NCBI RefSeq assembly: GCF_019649055.1
Contig: NW_026570227.1
Coordinates: 930,001 to 994,000, forward strand
DNA length: 64,000 nt
Direction: 5' to 3'
Source: Paramacrobiotus metropolitanus
Taxonomy: Eukaryota; Tardigrada; Eutardigrada; Parachela; Macrobiotidae
The first letter of the stretch is position 1; each line of letters starts with the position of its first letter. Under the pieces are notes generated by a model. That model saw nothing but the letters and a program-made list of their open reading frames with translations. It was not told where the DNA came from and searched no databases. The position numbers were made by a program, and so were the translations under genes. This document shows, one piece after another, positions 47,027 to 58,746 of this stretch.

Positions 47027-50000
47027 TTAATCCTCCATTTCCCAGTCCGTCTCCGAGCTGTCACTGTCGGAATCAGACACGTTTGGCGTGTCCACTGCGT
47101 CGCCATTCTCCGCATCCCGAGCGATAGCCCACGCGGCAGCCGCCAGCAGTTTCTCCAGACCATGTTCCCGCGCAAAATCAAAATAATCAACCGCATCGTC
47201 CGGCGACATCCTGGCCACCATCTGCTGCATCACGCGCAGACACTCGGCCCGCAAATCCGCCATGTCGTACCGGTCAGCGGCTTCATACAGTTCCCTGGGA
47301 TAAAACACAACAATTTACGCCGTTTTTTTTAAATAAAATCGAATAAAAACAAAGTTTAATTTGAATTTTTAAAATCTATTATATTTGTGTATGTTTACCT
47401 TTATAACAAAGAAATCCAACTGTGAATAATAATAGCGACTCAGTGACTGATATGATCCGTTAGTCATAACAGTTACTGGGATCACTGTGTTTTACTAAAC
47501 CTGCTTTAAATCAGATTAATTTCTCCCCTCGAATATTCAGAAAACCCAAAATGCTAAATTCTTCTTCTGAAACCATTTTGCCCGGCATGATTTCCAAGGG
47601 GTTTGATGTGCAAACTGAAATTATGTTTTCAGCTTTACCTGACACCGCTACCCGCTTCCACATCCGCGCGTGTGTACACGTAGTGAATTAACGCTCTCAA
47701 AGCATCCGGACCGATATCATCGATTTCGCAAATTTTCGATTGCTCTGTCATATTTCGAAATCTACCAGCAAAGACGGGCGATTGACTAGCCAAAAGGACC
47801 TGATGGACAGGGAATTCCTGGCCTTCGCACCGCAAGATGACGTCCGAAAAGCTCTGGGACTCCAATAACCGTTGCAAGTCGGTCCGGTTGACCGCTGCGT
47901 CGCCGCGTGACCGATCAAAATGGAAGGTCAGTTCGACAAACACACTGCGATCCTTCTGCAAGACACAGGCTTTACCAGTGCCAGCGGGCAAATCCTCGGA
48001 GCCCACAAGCTTCCAGAGAGAGATGTCGTCCTCTTCTTTGGGCTCAGCATAATTACATCAGGTTGAATCAATCTGGACGGTGTTGTCCCATGATCGTTCA
48101 GCACTGGCTCTGCAAAGTACGATCCCGTAAAAATCAGCATGGTACTATGTTTCCTACGTTATTTCCCGGTGTAAAAGTGCTTGCGTGTCTGACCAAATCG
48201 CTTTTTATGTACATTTATCGAATGACATTTATCAGGCGACGTCAAAAAGAGCGTAAATAGGTTTTAAATTTAAGCTTTTAAAAATGTCTAATTTTTTAAT
48301 TATTATTATTATCTGTACATAAAATAATACATTCTGTGAAATAACATTAAATTTTCACAGAAGGTCGATAATATGGCAATGTTATGTGCAGATAATAACA
48401 ACAATAGTAATAAATATCATTGCGAATAATTATGGTAAAATAGTCGACTTTTCACGCACTTATCTTTAATTTCTTTCCTCTATCAAACGGTGTTCTGTAA
48501 CTTACAGCAACTGTTGATTTGCAACACTGCGTTGCATTATTGATTGAATATAAGAATTAATTTAAAATTAAATTCAAATTTAAATTAGTAATAATTTATA
48601 TTGAAAATTTGAATAAAGTGTAAGAGACTTCCCAGAGACTATAAAGTATAAGTCACTGAAACTCATATTTAATAAGAGTTTCAGTTACTTATACTTTATA
48701 GTCTCTGAGACGATTCAAAATATCTCTGCACTGTTACTATCACGCCGCACGTGTTCATTAAAACTGGCTAGCCATTTTCGAAGCGCGTTTCGTATGTTTG
48801 GATACAACATACCGAATATCGGCACCCAACCGACACGGCAGCGGCTGTTGTCAGCTTTTCTGGCTCTTTTGGAATGACGTCTGTCTCGATGTGTGGCTTG
48901 TACACTCTACAGCCTGTTCTGGTGGCAATCAACCGGACAATCCACACAGAAAACGGAATCTCCGAGCGGCCGAACGACCCCACATCCACGTTAAACTCAC
49001 ATGTGAAATAAACGCCATCGGCACCGCGATCATCCCGGATAAACCGTTCCGTCGGGAGTTTATACAACAAATTCAGCACATTGCGCTTACCCACCGGCGA
49101 AATCAACGCTTCTACTCCCGTTGGGTAGAATCCCCGGCCAATTACCCGCGCCGCAGCCGTTCTCAACGTAGGAAGATTGTAAAAACGGGCAAAATCAAAA
49201 TACTCCATTGCATCATCCGGTGCCAGTCGGGCGACGGTCTCCCGCATCAAACACAGGCATTCCGTGCGAAGATCCGCAAAGTCGTAGAAATCACCGGCCC
49301 TCCATAAATTCATCAAACTGTCGCCCGATGCCACCACCGTGCGGGTGTACACAAACTGGACCAACGCTTTCACGACATCGGCAGGAAATTCGTGGATGTG
49401 ACAGATCCCGGTTAATTTCTCCTGCATATCGGTGTTAAACATGGCCGTGAAGTAGGGCGACTGTCCGGCCAAAATAGCACGATGTGCCCGAATTTCTTGG
49501 CCGCCACACTCCAGCGTAAAGTCGCAGAGTGTCTGGGAATCCAGTAAGCCTTTCAGGTCGGCACGACGGCTGGTTAAGTCTCCATCTGGCTGATCCGCGT
49601 AAAAAACTAACTGAACATGGACGGAACGGCCTTTTCGCAAGTCATACTGGTAATTGCGATAGGGATCCTTTTTAATCACCAGTGACGTAAGGGCATCCGA
49701 AGCAGTAGAAGTGCTGCGCGATCCTTGCGCTGTGATTCGTACCCTGTTGTCGCAAAACTCTCCCACTCCAGCTCTAGAAGCAATAATACCGAAAATAACA
49801 AGCGTGAGCTAAATGAGAAAAACTGAAAAATATTTGAGAATTTTTATAAAGGCAATTTGGGCAACCATCAAAATGCAGAACCTCGGAAACTTTCCATCGT
49901 TGCCGTTTTTGTAATCATTGCCTTTCGTTCTACCTATTTTATACTTCATTTTGTCCACAGAGTCGTCAAAAGCTCAGATGTAAATTATAGTCAACTTAAA

Positions 50001-50746
50001 GATAAACTACTTAATAATTTTAATATGTACCAAATTAAAATAATAATACCAAATTATAATTTTAATATTAACATGTACCAACTGCGATGATTAGCAGAAT
50101 ACCCAAAAACATCACAAGGCAAACAAATAAGCACTTGCTAATCCGAAAAAATTTACTAATCAAGGTGAATCGGAAATAGGTATAAAAATACGCAGCTAAA
50201 TTTTTAAAAAACATCAAAACATAAAGACAACAACGAATGTAAAAGGTGGAGCACACGTCTAATGCAGTAAAACGAATATGGAATATTACAGTGCGATATC
50301 TGTAAGCTTTAAAAACCTAAGAAGCTCTAATTCTAAAACTCCTTCCACAAAATACAAGCTCGCATACCAGAAAGTGTCAGAAAATAAGGGTTGTTTGTAC
50401 AAATACAGTGTTAATACACATACCGCACAGTGCATTCCACCGACAACGCCGCGGCCGCTTTCGTCTTCCCTGGCGCCGTGGGTCCAACGGACGCCGTAAC
50501 GCTGCAGACCCGATCCTCATCACCATCACCATAATATTCACTGAGCTCCTCCCGAATGTGCAGTTTAACGGTCCACTCTGACGGCGGAATCTGGGAGCAA
50601 CGGGTGCCCGCATCCACCTGGATGCTGGCTGTGTAGTCCAGGCCATCGGAGTGCAGATCCGCCAAAGTGAACGCATCCGTCGGGATTCTGTACTGCAGAC
50701 TGAACAGCGGCTGGCGTCGCTGGATTGGATAGGCCCAGGATAGCAT
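47027..50746 (-). pseudogene. Gene D, unit 2: second half disconnected by lesions
   Basis: Exons by homology: 50746-50424, 49773-48813, 48109-47639, 47294-47027. The first half is open: MATH-like 1 (LLFSLQYRIPTDAF-type start MLSWAYPIQRRQ), BTB 1 (TLCDFTLECGGQEIRAHRAI), MATH-like 2. At its end an extra base (CGATATTCG where unit 1 has CGAGTTCG) changes the junction from phase 2 to phase 0. Exon 3 has an in-frame TGA near 48058, where unit 1 has GGA, and no ATG before BTB 2. Thus the two halves can no longer be joined. A protein of one MATH-BTB-MATH block could still be made by reading into the intron (ending in TRFENG). BTB 2 (FSDVILRCEGQEFPVHQVLL) and its tail remain otherwise intact. Confidence 0.7.
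48634..48706. repeat. 31-bp near-perfect hairpin in the gene D unit 2 intron
   Basis: The left arm 48634-48664 (AGAGACTATAAAGTATAAGT continuing CACTGAAACTC) and right arm 48676-48706 are complementary with one mismatch; the loop is 11 nt (ATATTTAATAA). The matching intron in unit 1 has only the outer TCATAGTCTCC part and no hairpin, so it arose after the duplication. Confidence 0.85.
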
Positions 50747-51880
50747 GACACAGATCAAGGCAACGGGTTTGACAATCGGCGGCAATCGAAGCGCTGCCCA
50801 CGAGGTAACCAGGGTACAGTGCGTTGTGGCAGTGATCAAGCTTCAGCCGCAATGAAAACTGAAAAACAGTTACAACCGAAAATCAATTTTGAACGCAGAC
50901 AAAACCGAATGGAAGAACAGCGAAAAATGCACCAAAAGAACGTCAAACGGCAGTAAAAGTCGCAAAATTGCAGTACGAGTACTTAATTTGCAAGATGAAA
51001 TCCGTAAGGCGCAATCGCTGAACTGAAACATCTTACAAACCGCCTGCCCACAGCGGGAGCAACACAAACAGATAAAATTTATAACCTGCATATACATAAT
51101 TACATACTGACTGGCCAGTGGCCTCCGAGAAAAACAACAGAACGAGCAAATCCGAACTATTAAAAACGCAATTTGCAAAAATGTTAACTTGCCAGCGATT
51201 CTTTTGGAAATGGTTTTCTGTGCGTTTTTGACACGCAGAGTCTCGGAGAAATAACCTTACTACCGCAAACCGTATTAGCAGTTGCAGCGCTTGGATGCAT
51301 TTCGAGATGAGCTCTAAGCCTCTAATCAAATTTCATTTCAAACTGTATACGTTAATACGTATATGGTTTCCAGTTAAAATGGATTTATTCTAATTCCTAA
51401 TTTAATATTCTTGACCCCGATTCAAGTGGAATGAAATCAGGAAAACAGGTCGAAATACTCACTACACTACAGTGTAGTGGTGTACGTGTACAAAGTCCTT
51501 TTATTACGCAGTGACGCTAGTGCAATGCAGTAGTTAACTGCCGTCTGAGGGTGGTAAGTAAGTGTGGCGCGCATTTCCGTCAAGCTTGTCAGATATGTAG
51601 GTCGTACTGGCAACCGCTCGCTAATGTTTTTTTCCCCGTATAACAAAGCTGAAAAATGCTGCCGTACTGCCGACATCTTTTATTCCACAGAATAAATACA
51701 AAAAAGTAAATACAACGAGAAAGAACGTCTAAAACAAATAGCACCAGGGTTTCCCGGGAAGCTCATTCCCCGATATCAAAACTAAAAACTTCGGAAATAA
51801 CAAAAAAGCCACGGAAAGCCCATTTATGGACAGAAAACGGTACTCCCATAGAAACTGAGTGGGCAGAGTAAAACCGGTCA
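50747..51880. other. Gap between genes C and D of unit 2
   Basis: Matches the 41.5-42.7 kb gap of unit 1 in layout, including CCCACAGCGGGAGCAAC at about 51045. No gene. Confidence 0.5.
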
Positions 51881-54382
51881 TCATCGGCGCATGTGTTTGG
51901 CACTCGGTGCAAGCTCTTCCTCCTCCTGCGGAGCCGGTCGACTCTTGGCTGCTTTGGCCGCGTCCCCGTGGGGTTGGCACAAGTAGCGCCCCAAATAGTC
52001 CATCCCGTGACAAGCCACACCGGCATCCTCAAAACACGCCAGTTCCGCCGCATTCATCGCGGAACCTTTCGTTTCGCGTAAGAGATGCGTGGCCGCGCTG
52101 ACGAAAGGAGAATACGGCGGTCTGCAGCAAGAGATTTAAGTGCATACAGATAGTACCATTTCAGAAAATTATTAAAACAAACTTTATTAATTTCACTTAA
52201 AATTTCAAAATAATATTTAACATTAAATAAAGGCAATAATGAATTTGGGGGGCACAAATAAAATATCCGCAGCCATAGAATAAAAATCTGGTATGCATAA
52301 TAATGATTGTTTATTAGAAAAATAATCAAAAACGTTCAAATAACAAACGGTATGTGCTATGTAGAACAAAGCAGCGATGAAACAATTTTTTGTGACGATA
52401 GAATGAAAAGAGCTATATGTATTTTAATTAACAAAATATCAATTACCAAATATAACATTGTCCAAATAAGGAAGGCATGCAATGTAGAATGGCGAAATGG
52501 TGATTAAAGATAATATTAAATTTCGCAACGATTCCAAAAAGATACACGACAAATTCCTAAAAAATCCAGTGGGAGCAACTTATGGTCAGTCATGATACCC
52601 AGAAATATTTTGTAGGCCGCCTCTTCAGCGTTGCGGTGAGCTTACTTGTCGGTTAAGAGGGTGGCGCCTCCGGCTTGCAGGACACGAGCGTAGGCTGCGT
52701 AGCCCTTGGCACGGTTGGCCTCGGCCACCAGGACAACTTTCCAGTCGGCAAAAGCGCCCTGACCGGTTCGCTCGACACACCGGCGCCAGCGGCATGCCGC
52801 CATAGCGAGATCGCTTTCTTGGGCCGTCGTGTTGATGCAGGTTTTCTCCACATTGCCCCATTCGTACATGTCCTCCTATATAAACCGGAATGTTTATAAA
52901 CGGGGATATTTATCTCATTTAAAAATGATAAAAGACTTAATCATTAATTTGGAAATTAATTAGCAACTACTAACAACACTGTCCTGGTGCAGTGGTGCTT
53001 CATACGAGTACAAACAAAATTTGGCGCAAATAAATGCTCGTAGGTTTTAAAGTTACTCTGTAGTTTTCCCTGTCTTCTCAGTTTATTGGTCAACGGAAAT
53101 GAAACGACAAGGAAATAAAGAAGATCCGAAAAATTAACAACTAATGGCTTTTATTGAACATTATAATTCATCCAGTACTGAGAAATGAGGAGCAAATATT
53201 CTTACCGGCAGAAAGTGTCCCGCGGTAAGGGAATCCTGAATGTACTGCATGTGCAGGATCCATTTGCCGGCCGCCGCAAACGCCAGAAATTTCTCATTGC
53301 GCGTGGGGGCCCGGATCAGCAGATGCGTGCCACCGGCCTCATACGTGAGGGAATCAATGTACTGACCACCGAGCGACTTGACCGCGGCGATAACCGCCTG
53401 CTTCTCGGCTTCCACGTGCAACCCAGAAAAACAGAACACCGGAAAGCCCGTCTCCCTTTCCCGCAGCACGCGCACACACTCCCGGCGCAGCTCCGCCATC
53501 CCGTACCGACCAGCCGCGGAATACAACTGCAACAGGCCGCCGGTCACATCGGCCGTCACCGCCGCGCGGCTGTATACAAACTCCAACATGGCGGCCAAGG
53601 TCTCCGCGCTGACATCGTCAACGTCCATAGTTGTCGACGGTCCCTCGTCCATCGCGTTCTGGAAGCGGGCAGCAAAGACGGGAGAGTGGGTGGCCAGAAG
53701 GAAGCGGTGGATCGGGAACTCCCGATCAGCACACTGGAGGACGCCATCATGCACCTGCTGGTCGCGCAGACGCTGTATGTCCGCCTGGGTGGTAGGGGTG
53801 GTGGACGGAATGCGGAACGTCAAATAAACGTGCACCGTCCGGTCGGAGCAGAGGATATGCTGATCCTTGGAACCATAACTGTGCGACGGACGGATGTCTT
53901 CCATCAGATCACTAAGATCAGCCTGATTTTCGGGTTTGGACGTTTTCGTTGCTCCTTTGGGACCGATGCGTAAGAGATGATCATATGATCTGGATTTCCT
54001 GGCTCTGAACACATCACAAATTAGGCAGGAAGTTCAAGTTAAATTCCCAATATACGTATCTGTACACGTACCGCACTTTGCAGTGGACGGACACTGGCGT
54101 GGCCGACGTCAGCTTTTTATCTTTGGGATGCACAGCCGCCGCGACCGACAATTCCGGATCACCATAATCCCCGACTCCGTCTACCACCGTCAATGTGACG
54201 GTCCACTGGCCACACTCGATCTGCGGATAACTGGGCCCTGCGTTCACCATGAAATCGCACGTGTAGTTCAAATGGCCATCGGCGTCCAGAGATTTGAAAA
54301 ACCGATCCGTTGGCAGTTGGTAGTGGAGCTCCAACAACTGCTCGCGTCGCATAGGAAACATGCACATTCTCCCGATGTCCAT
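51881..54382 (-). CDS. Gene C, unit 2: MATH-like/BTB fused to TopBP1-like tandem BRCT
   Basis: Exons 54382-54072, 54004-53206, 52875-52646 and 52121-51881 have consistent phases (2, 0, 2) and give 526 aa. MATH-like about aa 15-103 (LLELHYQLPTDRFF, GQWTVTLTVV, PVSVHCKVR). BTB about aa 178-275 (DGVLQCADREFPIHRFLLAT, HSPVFAARF, MLEFVYSR, AELRRECVRVL). BRCT-a about aa 291-370 (FPVFCFSGLHVEAEKQAVIA, LGGQYIDSLTYEAGGTHLLI, RNEKFLAFAAAGKWILHMQY, AGHFLP). A bridge EEDMYEWGNVEKTC then leads to BRCT-b about aa 405-500 (GAFADWKVVLVAEANRAKGY, QAGGATLLTD, AATHLLRETKG). The order RNEKxLAxxAAGKW, AGHF, EEDxYEWG, LAxAAxRWR, GAFxxWKV is that of the BRCT7-BRCT8 end of TopBP1 as I know it. Known: SPOP-type MATH-BTB proteins bring substrates to CUL3; BRCT pairs bind phosphopeptides. 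Inferred: an adaptor joining the two. ATG 54382 is the first in-frame ATG. Confidence 0.85.
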
Positions 54383-54670
54383 GTCGCTGATGAATGCGTC
54401 ACTATAATGCAATAATCTGCAGCTAACAAGCAGCCAAACCAAACCATGGATACAAACTACAAATACAGAGAAGCAAACTACAGATAGCACTTGAGGAAGA
54501 TAACAGCGAAAACTGAAAATAAGAATCCCAATAATACTTGCTGTACGTTTATGGTCAGCTGGACTCGTACACAGTAATCACGGTAAAAATGCGCTGCGCT
54601 GTGGACTGTGGTGAGTGTGGCGTAAAGCTGTTCCAGCAGACCGCCGCCTAGAGCGGTATGGCGTTACACA

Positions 54671-55371
54671 CGTAACAAACACTGAAACACGTACAAATTT
54701 ATTTGCATTTTACTGAAACGTTATTATACTTATATCTATATTTATTCCTGCTCCGCTATATTGATACTTTCAATACGCCCAAGTTTTTTACCAGACAATT
54801 TAACAAACCCCGTGACAACGCTAACTGTAAATTTTAAATCGACGTATTGGTCGATGATTCGATAGTAAAAGCTTAAGAATATAATATAATTACTATTTAA
54901 TATAAATAATATAATTACTATTAAAATATAATTACCATTTGTATTTTTTTCCCGGCGCTTCTGTTTTCTGGATTGTTGGCATAATTAATTATGTTACGTA
55001 TGTATTTCTTAAAGAGTAGAAAAATCTGACTGTAAAAATCGCTGCTCGTATGCTGACTGGATTATCTCCTACATAGTACCTGATAAGATTAACTTCAACC
55101 CAGAATTTGTACGGTACATCATAGCAAACAGAACACATAAATTACTGAATATTATTTGTTCCTGTCCTTGAACTTGCCAGCCTCGAATATTCAAAATTTC
55201 CACACGCGCACGTTATCAGTCAGCGACGTGTAGGCGCAGCGCCCATCAAGTGCAGTTACTGATAATATACAATTTTTGACGGGTTTTTAAAGTGATTCCA
55301 GCGGTGTGCAGGATTAAATTTCCCCTAACAGTAACTGTATGAGTCGTAATAATTCTGCACCTGCATAAAAA
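54671..55371. other. AT-rich intergenic region
   Basis: Around 54890-54940 the word ATATAATTACTATT(A/T)A is repeated about three times. No coding signal. Confidence 0.5.
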
Positions 55372-55590
55372 ATGGAGGAAATATCCTTTGTCAAAGTGGC
55401 TGCACTGGGAGCGACTGTTTTAGCGCTGATTGTGGGCGCTGGCTGTGGTTGCTGTGCTGCTGGACTGTTTGTTTTTGGTAAGCGTGTTGAATTACAGTAC
55501 GTACGTAAAATATTATTTTCAAAAATAATAAAATGATGTGTCGTCATGAATGTGTGATTCTTCCCAGGTAAGCATGTGCTCATGCTGTAA
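55372..55590 (+). CDS. Putative 42-aa single-pass membrane peptide
   Basis: ATG 55372 opens MEEISFVKVAALGATVLALI followed by a Gly/Cys/Ala-rich hydrophobic run (GCGCCAAGLFVF). A good donor (GTAAGC) at 55478 and an acceptor (TTCCCAG) at 55561-55567 join in phase 1 to a short exon ending GKHVLML-stop at 55590. One hydrophobic segment fills most of it. There is no family I recognise. It may instead be a 5' exon of the following gene, but no in-frame acceptor before 55695 supports that. Confidence 0.4.
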
Positions 55591-55694
55591 AATATTTTTT
55601 TTTAATTTCACATTTGACCAAGTAATGCTGTACTTGTACACGTGATTTTCAATATTTTCCATTTATTTTTTAAAATTGCGGTAAATTTTTACCA

Positions 55695-58600
55695 ATGTCT
55701 AAGCGAGATTTTTTTCCGCAAAATTTGTTATTTTCGAAAAAGAATCAAAGCATTTTCGACAGAATCAAAGATTTTGTTGGAATGCTTTTGCTGGTATATT
55801 TTATTTCAGTGCCGATATTCGCTGCCCAGTTATTCATTATTGCCGATTTCTTCCGGCAGCGCGATTCCTCCTTTCCATTTCTCACCACCATCCGGCAGTA
55901 CATTAAGTGGCGCCGGCAATTTATCCGCGGTTATTTTCTCCACCGCAAAATGCAAACGGAAACCCGGGACATTCGCCAACAACAAGAGACCGAACTGATG
56001 AAAATCCTCAAGTACAACGCCGACACCGAATACGCCCGGAAATGGTTTAAAAAGGACAGCCAAATTGGCAACCGGGACGATTTCGTCCGCTTGCACCCCC
56101 TGGTGAAATACTCACATTTTGAGAGCTACTACGAACGTATGATCAATGGCGCCCAGGAAAATGTCATGACGGCCGAATCGCCGGTGTACTATGCGGAAAC
56201 CACCGGGACGACCGGGAAGCCCAGTCGCATCCCGCAGGTGCCTTTTCAGGGACAGGCTAACCGGGATTACTGGGATATCATGGCGTATGCCAGTGAATTT
56301 GTTCCGGGTTTCGGTAGCATTAAGAAGGTATGCGCGATGTGTACATTGTAATGTCCATATGTTCTAAAAGTAATGGTTAGATACGGAAGCGTAGTCCAAA
56401 CGTTGGCTCTCTATCATAAAATAAAGAACGATAAGTAATACATATATTGGCTGAGAAGGGCAAAGTTCTGACCGATATCTTTTTATGAAAAGTAACTGAC
56501 AAATTAAGATTATTCAAAATTTTGTTAAATAACTGGTAAAAAGTGAAAAATTTAAACAAACCGATAAATGAAGTTAGCTGAATATACGAGATAACCCTAA
56601 TTACGATCAACGTAATAGGATACTACACCAGTTAAAGTTTAACGAAATAACAATAAAACAAAAAAACTTCCATGGAGCGGTTTCGTAAAATTCCAGTTTT
56701 AAAACGACCGGAAGACTTTACATAAAAAACCTGTTGATTTAACAACAAATATGCAAGGATAGTGTGACTTTGTATAGACGTACAATAACAACACTTGTGA
56801 TTGGTTAACAGCGAATGAAGTTGTACTACAATGTTCGACGCTTATTGGAGCGTTCAGCCAACGGTACACAGATTGGTCCGGCCAGTGCATCGCCGGTGAC
56901 GATGGCCTTCGGGGACATGCTGACCACACCGCTGATTGGCTATGACAATCCTAATGAAGATGCCACCCGCTACGTGCACCTGGTTTTCGGGCTGCGTGAG
57001 CGCAATCTCCAGAAGATCGAAGCACTCTTCATCTCGCTGGCTTATTATGCTTTCGTGGAAATGGAGAAGGAATGGAAAGAATCTGGTCAGTGATGTCCGT
57101 CATGGAACGCTGAAAGCCGATCTGGTTTGGAACCACGAATTCGCGCCCAGCTGGAGAAGGAACTGACACCGGATCCAAAACGAGCCGACGAACTGGAAAA
57201 GGAATTTAATAAAAGGTAGATTTGACTACCAGGAGAAATTTAACTTCACTGCTGATCTTTTATTTTAGGATTCAACAACATTGCGACCCGCATCTGGCCA
57301 AACTTAAAGGTCATCGACTGCATTGCTGGAGGTCCTTTTATTCATTATGTGTACACATTGCGTCACCAGTATATTGGCTCAGGTAATCAAATTAGCTAAA
57401 TCAGGAATATTAATCAGTTGATTTATTAATAATATTTCAGTTACGAGTATATCCCTCAATTACTGATACTTTAAGTATGTTCTTTTTTGACCGCTGCAGA
57501 GATTGCTATATATAGTCCGTTATATGCTGGCACCGAAGGCTTGTTTGGAATGAATTTATGGCCGGATCGAGTACCGATGAACTACCTCTTGTTTCCTTAT
57601 GGAATATTTTATGAGTTTATTCCTTTGGCTAACGTACACGACACTGTGCCACCGACACTGTTCATGGACCAGGTAGCAAGCGAGTTTGCTGTAATTATAA
57701 TATGATTACATTAGATGACAGACCGAATCATGCCAATTTGAAGACTGACTATCTTATCATTCTAGCTGGAGAAAGGTCAAGATTACGAAATTGTTTTAAC
57801 TACACGTGCTGGACTGTATCGGTATCGGCTCGGTGACATTGTTCGTGTGGTGGACTTTTTCCAGCAGTGCCCGGTTATCGAGTTCCAATACCGGTAAATT
57901 TTTAGCTGTTAATGTACAGATTTATTACATTATTTTACAACCATTCATGTACCAGTACATATTGTTGCAGCATCGCAAATAAACTTGTTTCCTAACAATG
58001 TTAAACTGACGATTAGGTATTTATCAAACTTGTTCGGTATTGTGCATCAGAATCTAATTCAGTGGTAACTTTTATATGCTGACAGTTCTGGACAATTGTT
58101 GAACATTAAAGCTGAAAAGGTTTCGGAAGTCGTCATGTTAGACGCCATTAAACAAGCTGTGGATTCGTTGGACGTAAAAGTTGAGAGGATTGTGGATTTC
58201 ACAGCGTGCGAAAGTTTGACACGCGATGCAGCTGAACTAGGCAAAGGTAAAAATTAATTCTTGGTGTCCATTCTTTATGTACACCATGGGTAGCTTGTTA
58301 GAACTAAAATATAATAAATAAGCTTACTACACAGAGTTATTCATTTCCTAAATTTGTCTATGTTGCAGATGTCTCGATTTCCAGTGTACCGTGCTATGTG
58401 GTCTTCCTGGAACTGACCATTACTGGTGCCGTCAACTTGAAGGAAGTCCAACTGGCTTTGGCTGATAAAGTAATGTTTTCTTTACAGACTGCGTGATTGC
58501 TTTTTTCTGAAATTATCGTTCTGATAGGTGGATGAACGGCTGGCGCACAATCACAGTGACTACAAACTGTACCGCAGTAAGGGCGCCATTGGTCCACTGG

Positions 58601-58746
58601 AGCTGTACCTCCTTAAACCCGCATCCTTTGTTCGCATGAGGAACTATATGCTGGATAACAGCGGTTCGTCGCCCAGCCAACTGAAGATGCCGCGAGTACT
58701 GCGCAAACCCGAACTAGTCAAATTCATATGGGGTGAACGCGTTTAA
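55695..58746 (+). CDS. GH3-domain protein, GHDC-like, with local frame breaks
   Basis: Exons: 55695-56327, 56812-57215, 57269-57382, 57500-57672, 57766-57893, 58086-58246, 58369-58469, 58528-58746; about 600 aa. The N-terminus has a hydrophobic anchor (about aa 28-50), as in animal GHDC. GH3 motifs in order: ETTGTTGKPSRIP (nucleotide-binding motif I), GTLKADL with FNNIATRIWPNLKVID, YAGTEGLFGMNLWP (motif II), FYEFIPL, and LYRYRLGDIVRVVDF (motif III), then SGQLLNIKAEKVSE and the C-terminal SKGAIGPLELYLLKP. GH3 enzymes are acyl-adenylate-forming; the animal substrate is unknown. Odd: the frame changes near 57071 (one extra base), returns near 57125, and the 57215/57269 junction is one base out of phase. 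Elsewhere phases fit. So this is a young pseudogene or carries sequence errors. Confidence 0.75.

Larger units (their letters stand above)
37741..54670. repeat. Direct tandem duplication, two units of about 8.5 kb
   Basis: Unit 1 is about 37741-46335 and unit 2 about 46336-54670. Both contain, in order and orientation, an eIF4G-like last-exon relic (+), gene D (-) and gene C (-), with matching introns and flanks. The left junction is recognisable from near-identical text (AACTAGAGATGTGTTCTTAC at 37770 against AATTAGAGATGTGTTGTTAC at 46368). The right ends share CCGCCTA-centred sequence (about 46270 and 54645). Exon lengths are equal or nearly so (gene C exon 2 is 799 bp in both). Protein divergence is clear, so the event is not very recent. 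Confidence 0.85.

Noticed and set aside
53185-53973. 262-codon ORF on + opposite the gene C BTB exon
   Set aside because: Antisense shadow of a GC-rich coding exon; the minus strand carries BTB and BRCT motifs.
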